NCBI GenBank assembly: GCA_028285025.1
Contig: JANQQH010000271.1
Coordinates: 1 to 9,752, forward strand
Reading direction: 5' to 3'
Length of the DNA: 9,752 nucleotides
Origin: Hyphomicrobiaceae bacterium
GTDB taxonomy: Bacteria > Pseudomonadota > Alphaproteobacteria > Rhizobiales > HXMU1428-3
A program made the position numbers and the translations under genes. The notes below the pieces were generated by a model. That model had not been told where the DNA came from, made no database searches, and saw nothing but the letters and a program-made list of their open reading frames with translations. Shown here in pieces: positions 5,853-9,752 of the stretch; the stretch's first letter is position 1; every line of letters starts with the position of its first letter.

Positions 5853-7097
5853 TTAAGCTTTTTCTGCTTCAGAAGTGTCCTCAAGGACATCCTCAGCGAT
5901 ACTATCTGGCAGTTGTTTTGGGGTTTCTATCATGCCAATAAGCGGCATAACCACTAGAAAGTGAATGAAATAGTAGGCGGTAAACAACTGGCTAGCGAGC
6001 AAATAATACCCCTCTGGAGCTTTCGCGCCAAGATAACCAAGCGCAAGGCAAGTAATAACAAACAACCAGAAGAAAGGTTTATAAAGCGGTCTATAGCTTG
6101 TTGAGCGCACCTTTGAAGTGTCAAGCCAAGGAATAACAAACAATACACAAATGGCCGCCACCATAGCAATCACTCCAAGCAGTTTATCTGGAATGGCCCG
6201 CAAAATCGCATAGAAGGGCAAGAAATACCATTCAGGCACAATGTGTGGCGGGGTTTGCAGTGGGTTGGCTTCATTAAAATTATCTGAGTGGCCCAGATAA
6301 TTTGGCGCATAAAACACAAACCAGGCAAAAAGCAGCGCAAACACAATCACAGCAAATCCATCTTTAATCACATAGAAGGGAAAGAAAGAAACGCTATCTT
6401 TCGGCGTTTTCGCCTCTACGCCTACCGGGTTATTACTGCCAACCACGTGCAATGCCCAAATATGCAAGCCAACCAAAGCGGCAATGATAAAAGGGAATAA
6501 ATAGTGCAGGCTGAGCAAACGGTTCAAAGTCGGATCCCCAACAGAATAACCACCCCAAATCCACTGCGTGATACTTTCACCAACTACAGGAATGGCAGTA
6601 AACAAATTGGTAATCACAGTCACAGCCCAAAAGCTCATTTGGCCCCAAACCAATGAATAACCCATAAAAGCGGTCATAATCATGCAAAGAATGATCATCA
6701 CACCTAAAATCCATAAAATCTCGCGCGGCGATTTATAAGACCCATAGTAAAGCCCGCGGAACATATGAATATAGGCGGCTAAAAAGAACATGGAAGCGCC
6801 CACCGCATGAGTATAGCGAATAAGATCACCCCAGTTCACATCCCGCATAATATGTTCAACACTACTCCACGCATGCATGCCGTGGGGTACATAATGCATT
6901 GCCAAAATGATGCCAGTAATAATCTGAACCATCAGGCAGAAAGTTAAGATCGCGCCAAAAGTCCATAAATAATTCAAATTGCGCGGGGTTGGGAAATCAA
7001 TAAATTGCCCATGCATAAGCCGCATGATGGGCAGGCGTTCATCTAGCCAACGCGTAAAGCCGTTGGAAGGTTCATAACTTGAACTGTGATCTGACAT
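5853..7097 (-). CDS. petB: Cytochrome b of the cytochrome bc1 complex
   Basis: The membrane core of complex III, holding hemes bL and bH and the two quinone sites. At 414 residues it is the full-length eight-helix form rather than the split b6/subunit IV form. The four heme-ligand histidines are visible with the invariant spacing of 14: His97 and His111 in [18 protein letters not shown], and His198 and His212 in [15 protein letters not shown]. The Qo-site PEWY motif is at 288-291, and the Qo-lining [13 protein letters not shown] at 146-158. The last 20 or so residues are acidic and variable. ATG 7097 has AGGAG at 8 nt. It lies 11 bp after petA and 18 bp before petC, clearly one operon. Confidence 0.97.
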   Translation of the reverse strand: MSDHSSSYEPSNGFTRWLDERLPIMRLMHGQFIDFPTPRNLNYLWTFGAILTFCLMVQIITGIILAMHYVPHGMHAWSSVEHIMRDVNWGDLIRYTHAVGASMFFLAAYIHMFRGLYYGSYKSPREILWILGVMIILCMIMTAFMGYSLVWGQMSFWAVTVITNLFTAIPVVGESITQWIWGGYSVGDPTLNRLLSLHYLFPFIIAALVGLHIWALHVVGSNNPVGVEAKTPKDSVSFFPFYVIKDGFAVIVFALLFAWFVFYAPNYLGHSDNFNEANPLQTPPHIVPEWYFLPFYAILRAIPDKLLGVIAMVAAICVLFVIPWLDTSKVRSTSYRPLYKPFFWLFVITCLALGYLGAKAPEGYYLLASQLFTAYYFIHFLVVMPLIGMIETPKQLPDSIAEDVLEDTSEAEKA

Positions 7098-7108
7098 ATG
7101 GCTTGCTC

Positions 7109-7639
7109 CTAACCAATTTTGATTTTTGTATCTGTGACAAAAGCATAAGGAGGCACTTCTAGATTGCGAGGAGCCGGCCCCTTACGAATGCGCCCAGACG
7201 TATCATAGTGAGACCCATGACAAGGACAGAACCAACCGCCATATTCGCCACTGTTGTCACCTGTTTTCTGACCACTTGGAATACAACCCAAATGCGTACA
7301 AATACCAATAAGCACCAGCCATTCATCATTCTTAACCCGGTCACCATCATCTTGTGGATCAGGCAAGTCGGCAACATCAACATCTTTGGCTTCTTTAATT
7401 TCATCAGCTGTACGCTTGCGAATAAACACAGGCTTACCGCGCCACATAATGGTAATGGCTTGCCCATCTTTAATCGGGCTTAAATCAACCTCAACCGTGG
7501 CCAAAGCCTTGGCAGAGGCATCTGGATTCATTTGATCAATTAAGGGCCATAAAGCACAAGCCCCACCAACAGCAGTAAAAGAACCAGCCGCAACCATTAA
7601 AAAATCACGGCGGTTTTCATCATTATTATCTGAAGACAC
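7109..7639 (-). CDS. petA: Ubiquinol-cytochrome c reductase iron-sulfur (Rieske) subunit
   Basis: Takes the first electron from ubiquinol and passes it to cytochrome c1. The N-terminus carries a twin-arginine export motif, [11 protein letters not shown] (9-19), and a single anchoring helix to about residue 33. The Rieske fold follows, with cluster-binding boxes CTHLGC (114-119) and CPCHGSHY (138-145): cysteines 114 and 138 should pair with iron, together with His116 and His141, and cysteines 119 and 140 should form the disulfide. The family ending [12 protein letters not shown] is at 154-165. At 176 residues it is of normal length. The start is a GTG at 7639, fixed by an in-frame TAA directly upstream and a very strong ribosome-binding site. 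It is the first gene of petABC. Confidence 0.97.
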   Translation of the reverse strand: MSSDNNDENRRDFLMVAAGSFTAVGGACALWPLIDQMNPDASAKALATVEVDLSPIKDGQAITIMWRGKPVFIRKRTADEIKEAKDVDVADLPDPQDDGDRVKNDEWLVLIGICTHLGCIPSGQKTGDNSGEYGGWFCPCHGSHYDTSGRIRKGPAPRNLEVPPYAFVTDTKIKIG

Positions 7640-7646
7640 TTAATCG

Positions 7647-7654
7647 CCTCCTTT
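7647..7654 (-). promoter_or_regulatory. Strong ribosome-binding site that fixes the petA GTG start
   Basis: Reads AAAGGAGG on the - strand, seven bases before GTG 7639-7637. A TAA in the same frame sits immediately before the GTG, and no ATG occurs upstream of the twin-arginine motif, so the GTG start is the only reasonable choice. Confidence 0.85.
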
Positions 7655-7890
7655 ATTTATTAGCCAAACTTTTCATAATTTCAAAGCTCAGCTTAAGTTG
7701 AAAATGAGGGAGCCCCCACAGCATATAAGGGCGCCTCAACGTATCTCAGGCACCAAAACCACTTTTAAATAGACAAAAATGCGCATAAAAATTGCAAAGC
7801 ATAAACATTTTTCAGATTGCATCTCTATTTTGACACGCAAGACATAGACGATTCCTCACCAAACCGGCAAATGAAGACATCAGACCATTA

Positions 7891-7904
7891 CAATTGTACA
7901 ATTG
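7891..7904. promoter_or_regulatory. Perfect 14-bp palindrome in the divergent pet/trmL promoter region
   Basis: CAATTGTACAATTG is its own reverse complement. It lies near the middle of the divergent region, about 250 bp from each start codon, and has the size and symmetry of a dimeric regulator site. No regulator can be named from the sequence. AT-rich palindromes of this size can also arise by chance. Confidence 0.35.
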
Positions 7905-8070
7905 GCCAGACAGCATGCAAAATTAAGATAACAAAGTTATTTTTGCACCTTACTGCCATTGTTTTGCTCAAATCACAAGGGGTACCAATTGGGCAAAAAG
8001 ACGCATTCACAGTTCATTTGCATTTTTGCCACTCTAACTATGGATGCGACTTTGAAGAATTATTGGCCTG

Positions 8071-8101
8071 TTGACAAATTCTTGAATGATTGCACTTTAT
8101 T
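8071..8101 (+). promoter_or_regulatory. Candidate promoter of trmL-hemF
   Basis: A consensus TTGACA at 8071-8076 is followed after 19 bp by TTTATT (8096-8101, 4 of 6 matches to TATAAT), or after 18 bp by CTTTAT. It lies 50 bp before trmL. An inverted repeat TTGAAT (8082-8087) / ATTCAA (8099-8104) and the palindrome TCAAATTTGA (8101-8110) overlap the -10 region and could be an operator. The spacer is longer than ideal. Confidence 0.4.
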
Positions 8102-8150
8102 CAAATTTGATCGCTCCTCTTACAAAGACTAGGATTTCGAAAAGGAAAAA

Positions 8151-8615
8151 ATGGTTCGCCTTGCTTTATACCAACCAGACATTCCACAAAATATGGGCAC
8201 AATTTTGCGGTTGGGGGCGTGTTTATCAGTTCCCATTGATGTAATCGGCCCGACAGGCTTTGACTTGTCAGATCGCGCTTTGCGCCGGTCCGGGATGGAT
8301 TATGTGCAAAAGACAGACCTAACACGCCATATTTCCTATCAACACTTCCTTGATAAATATCAAGCTGCGTCAATTAGACTCATATTAACAACCACCAAAA
8401 CGGATGTGGCTTATACTGATTTTTCCTATCGATCAGATGATATTATTTTATTGGGTCGCGAATCTGCTGGTGTTCCAGCCCATGTCGTTCAAACTGTTGA
8501 TGCCAGCGTGACCATACCCATGGCCCAGAATGTAAGATCTCTTAATATTGCTATTGCCGGTGCCATGATCATTGGCGAGGCATTGCGCCAAACAAAAGGA
8601 TTGACTCACTCATGA
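8151..8615 (+). CDS. trmL: tRNA (cytidine(34)-2'-O)-methyltransferase TrmL (SPOUT family)
   Basis: Methylates the ribose of the wobble nucleotide (C34 or cmnm5U34) in tRNA-Leu isoacceptors, using S-adenosylmethionine. The 154 residues are the normal minimal SPOUT length. Motif 1 is [10 protein letters not shown] (11-20) and motif 2 is LGRESAGVP (101-109). Motif 3 is [15 protein letters not shown] (122-136), which forms the trefoil knot that binds the cofactor. The family-typical [11 protein letters not shown] is at 41-51. ATG 8151 has AAGGA at about 6 nt. The last four bases overlap the start of hemF (ATGA), so the two are translationally coupled. It is divergent from petABC, a layout I recall as widespread in alphaproteobacteria. 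Confidence 0.94.
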   Translation: MVRLALYQPDIPQNMGTILRLGACLSVPIDVIGPTGFDLSDRALRRSGMDYVQKTDLTRHISYQHFLDKYQAASIRLILTTTKTDVAYTDFSYRSDDIILLGRESAGVPAHVVQTVDASVTIPMAQNVRSLNIAIAGAMIIGEALRQTKGLTHS

Positions 8616-9535
8616 TGAGCAAAGACGACCTCGCCAACAAAGCCCCCCACGCGACAGGTCAAGACTTAGAAGAGTTAAAACAACAGGCCCGAACATGGTT
8701 TGAAAACTTAAGAGATCAAATTTGTACCGAGTTTGAAAAGTTGGAGGACGAACAAACAGGTCCTTTATCCGATCAAGTGGCAGGCCGTTTTGATCGGACC
8801 CCCTGGCAACGGGAAAACCACGACGGGGCACCTGGCGGCGGCGGGGTGATGTCCATGATGTCGGGCCGGGTGTTTGAAAAGGTTGGCGTTCATTGTTCAA
8901 CCGTTCACGGGACGTTTTCACCAGAATTTGCCAAACAAATTCCAGGCGCGGCTGAAAACCCTCATTTTTGGGCTTCCGGCATTTCTTTAATTGCCCATAT
9001 GCACAACCCAAATGTGCCCGCCGTTCACATGAACACCCGTTTTGTCGTCACCACATCCAGCTGGTTTGGCGGCGGAGCCGACTTAACCCCAGTTCTAGAC
9101 CGGCGCCGCGTGCAAGATGACCCAGACACAATCAGTTTTCACAAAGCCATGGCACAAGCTTGCCAAGACCATGAAGTGGCAGATTATGAAGCGCTAAAAG
9201 CCTGGTGTGACGACTATTTTTACCTGCCCCACCGTGATGAACCACGCGGCATTGGCGGTATTTTTTATGATTATCTCAATTCCGGTGACTTTGACAAAGA
9301 TTTAGCTTTCACAAAAGATGTCGGTTTGGCTTTCAAGGATATCTATCCAGAATTAGTCCGGCGCAATTTTAATGCCCCCTGGACAGACCAAGACCGAGAG
9401 GAGCAACTTATTCGCCGCGGACGCTATGTTGAATATAATCTACTCTATGACAGGGGGACCATTTTTGGCTTGAAAACCGGGGGTAATGTAAACTCAATTC
9501 TGTCCTCAATGCCACCAGTTGTGAAATGGCCATAA
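8612..9535 (+). CDS. hemF: Oxygen-dependent coproporphyrinogen III oxidase
   Basis: Converts coproporphyrinogen III to protoporphyrinogen IX in the cytoplasm with O2, two steps before protoheme. The 307-residue length is normal. Family blocks in order are [19 protein letters not shown] (75-93), [20 protein letters not shown] (121-140) running into NTRF (141-144), [10 protein letters not shown] (151-160), [13 protein letters not shown] (196-208), [11 protein letters not shown] (212-222), [16 protein letters not shown] (268-283) and the terminal [10 protein letters not shown]. The start overlaps the trmL stop as ATGA, with a second in-frame ATG at 8615. AAAAGGA lies 11 nt upstream, inside trmL. 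It needs oxygen and feeds heme to proteins such as cytochromes b and c1 encoded divergently. No anaerobic hemN is visible in the window. Confidence 0.97.
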   Translation: MMSKDDLANKAPHATGQDLEELKQQARTWFENLRDQICTEFEKLEDEQTGPLSDQVAGRFDRTPWQRENHDGAPGGGGVMSMMSGRVFEKVGVHCSTVHGTFSPEFAKQIPGAAENPHFWASGISLIAHMHNPNVPAVHMNTRFVVTTSSWFGGGADLTPVLDRRRVQDDPDTISFHKAMAQACQDHEVADYEALKAWCDDYFYLPHRDEPRGIGGIFYDYLNSGDFDKDLAFTKDVGLAFKDIYPELVRRNFNAPWTDQDREEQLIRRGRYVEYNLLYDRGTIFGLKTGGNVNSILSSMPPVVKWP

Positions 9536-9613
9536 ATTTTAGGTTTGCAAAAAGCCGCACTGAGCGTAAAAAGAGCAAGAATTAAGCAAAGCCAAACAGG
9601 AGCTGGCAGGCAA

Positions 9614-9752
9614 ATGAACAATGACGAACTCAAAGCCTTAGTGCGCACCATACCCGGTCATCCCAAACCCGGCATTCTCTTTCGCGATGTCACCACCCTG
9701 ATTGCCCACGGCGAAGGCTTTCGCGCCACCATCAACAACATGGCCGAACCGT
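9614..9752 (+). CDS. apt: Adenine phosphoribosyltransferase, 5' end only (cut by window edge)
   Basis: Would convert adenine plus PRPP to AMP. The 46 visible codons contain LKALVRTIPGHPKPGILFRD followed by VTTLIAHGEGF, which is the strongly conserved APT N-terminus: the P-x-x-P-K-P-G-I-x-F-R-D block, then T-T-L. The PRPP-binding loop lies beyond the edge. ATG 9614 is preceded by AGGAG (9598-9602) at 11 nt and a closer GGCAGG. The 78-bp gap from hemF shows no terminator, so it may be the third gene of a trmL-hemF-apt transcript. It pairs functionally with mtnP, which releases adenine, on the far side of the pet operon. Confidence 0.9.
   Translation, partial: MNNDELKALVRTIPGHPKPGILFRDVTTLIAHGEGFRATINNMAEP

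Larger units (their letters stand above)
7640..8150. other. 511-bp divergent intergenic region between petA and trmL
   Basis: No convincing gene lies here. It must hold the petABC promoter (reading left) and the trmL-hemF promoter (reading right). Visible elements are the petA ribosome-binding site, a perfect 14-bp palindrome at 7891-7904, and a candidate trmL promoter near 8071-8101. On the petA side I see no good -35/-10 pair; a TTATAT on the - strand near 7725 is the only AT-rich hexamer near a plausible start. The length is generous for two promoters, so a small RNA or regulator sites are possible but not shown. Confidence 0.6.

Noticed and set aside
7817..8074. Open frame of 85 codons on the + strand in the petA-trmL gap
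   Set aside because: It starts with TTG, has no ribosome-binding site or recognisable motif, and lies in a divergent promoter region. Probably chance.
8101..9011. Open frames on the - strand opposite trmL and hemF (8101-8373 and 8610-9011)
   Set aside because: They are antisense to strongly conserved genes and show no recognisable protein features.

Overview
The window reads as the chromosome of an alphaproteobacterium with moderate to low GC. The evidence is a three-gene cytochrome bc1 operon with separate cytochrome b and c1 genes, a DUF6111 protein directly upstream of a long alphaproteobacterial-type CCA-adding enzyme, and a trmL-hemF pair divergent from the bc1 genes. I cannot name a genus from the sequence alone. 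Most of the window is conserved housekeeping. I see no CRISPR array, phage, transposase, rRNA or tRNA.

Layout, left to right. On the + strand: the 3' end of a gene that is probably a polysaccharide deacetylase (2-160), a small two-helix membrane protein of the DUF6111 family (238-525), and the CCA tRNA nucleotidyltransferase (529-1809). On the - strand, reading right to left: the Rieske protein, cytochrome b and cytochrome c1 (7639 down to 4953), closed by a strong hairpin terminator (4904-4936); then S-methyl-5'-thioadenosine phosphorylase (4643-3774), an uncharacterised membrane protein with a duplicated G-D-x-N motif (3729-2491), and a stand-alone BLUF blue-light sensor (2237-1776) whose 3' end overlaps the CCA gene tail to tail. 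On the + strand at the right: trmL (8151-8615), hemF (8612-9535) and the first 46 codons of adenine phosphoribosyltransferase (from 9614).

How the genes fit together. petABC encodes the ubiquinol:cytochrome c oxidoreductase. Across a 511-bp divergent promoter region lies oxygen-dependent hemF, which supplies heme, co-translated with trmL. MTA phosphorylase releases adenine from methylthioadenosine and APT salvages adenine to AMP; these two steps flank the bc1/hemF block on opposite strands. The CCA enzyme and TrmL both act on tRNA.

The less ordinary parts are (1) a compact 206-bp inverted-repeat element (4682-4887) with about 58-bp arms around two 40-bp tandem units, sitting between the petC terminator and mtnP and resembling a MITE or mosaic intergenic repeat; (2) the 412-residue membrane protein with two HSPGAQ(L/I)GDxN motifs, which could be an assembly or amyloid-like signalling motif; and (3) the neighbouring BLUF photoreceptor, which has no output domain of its own.
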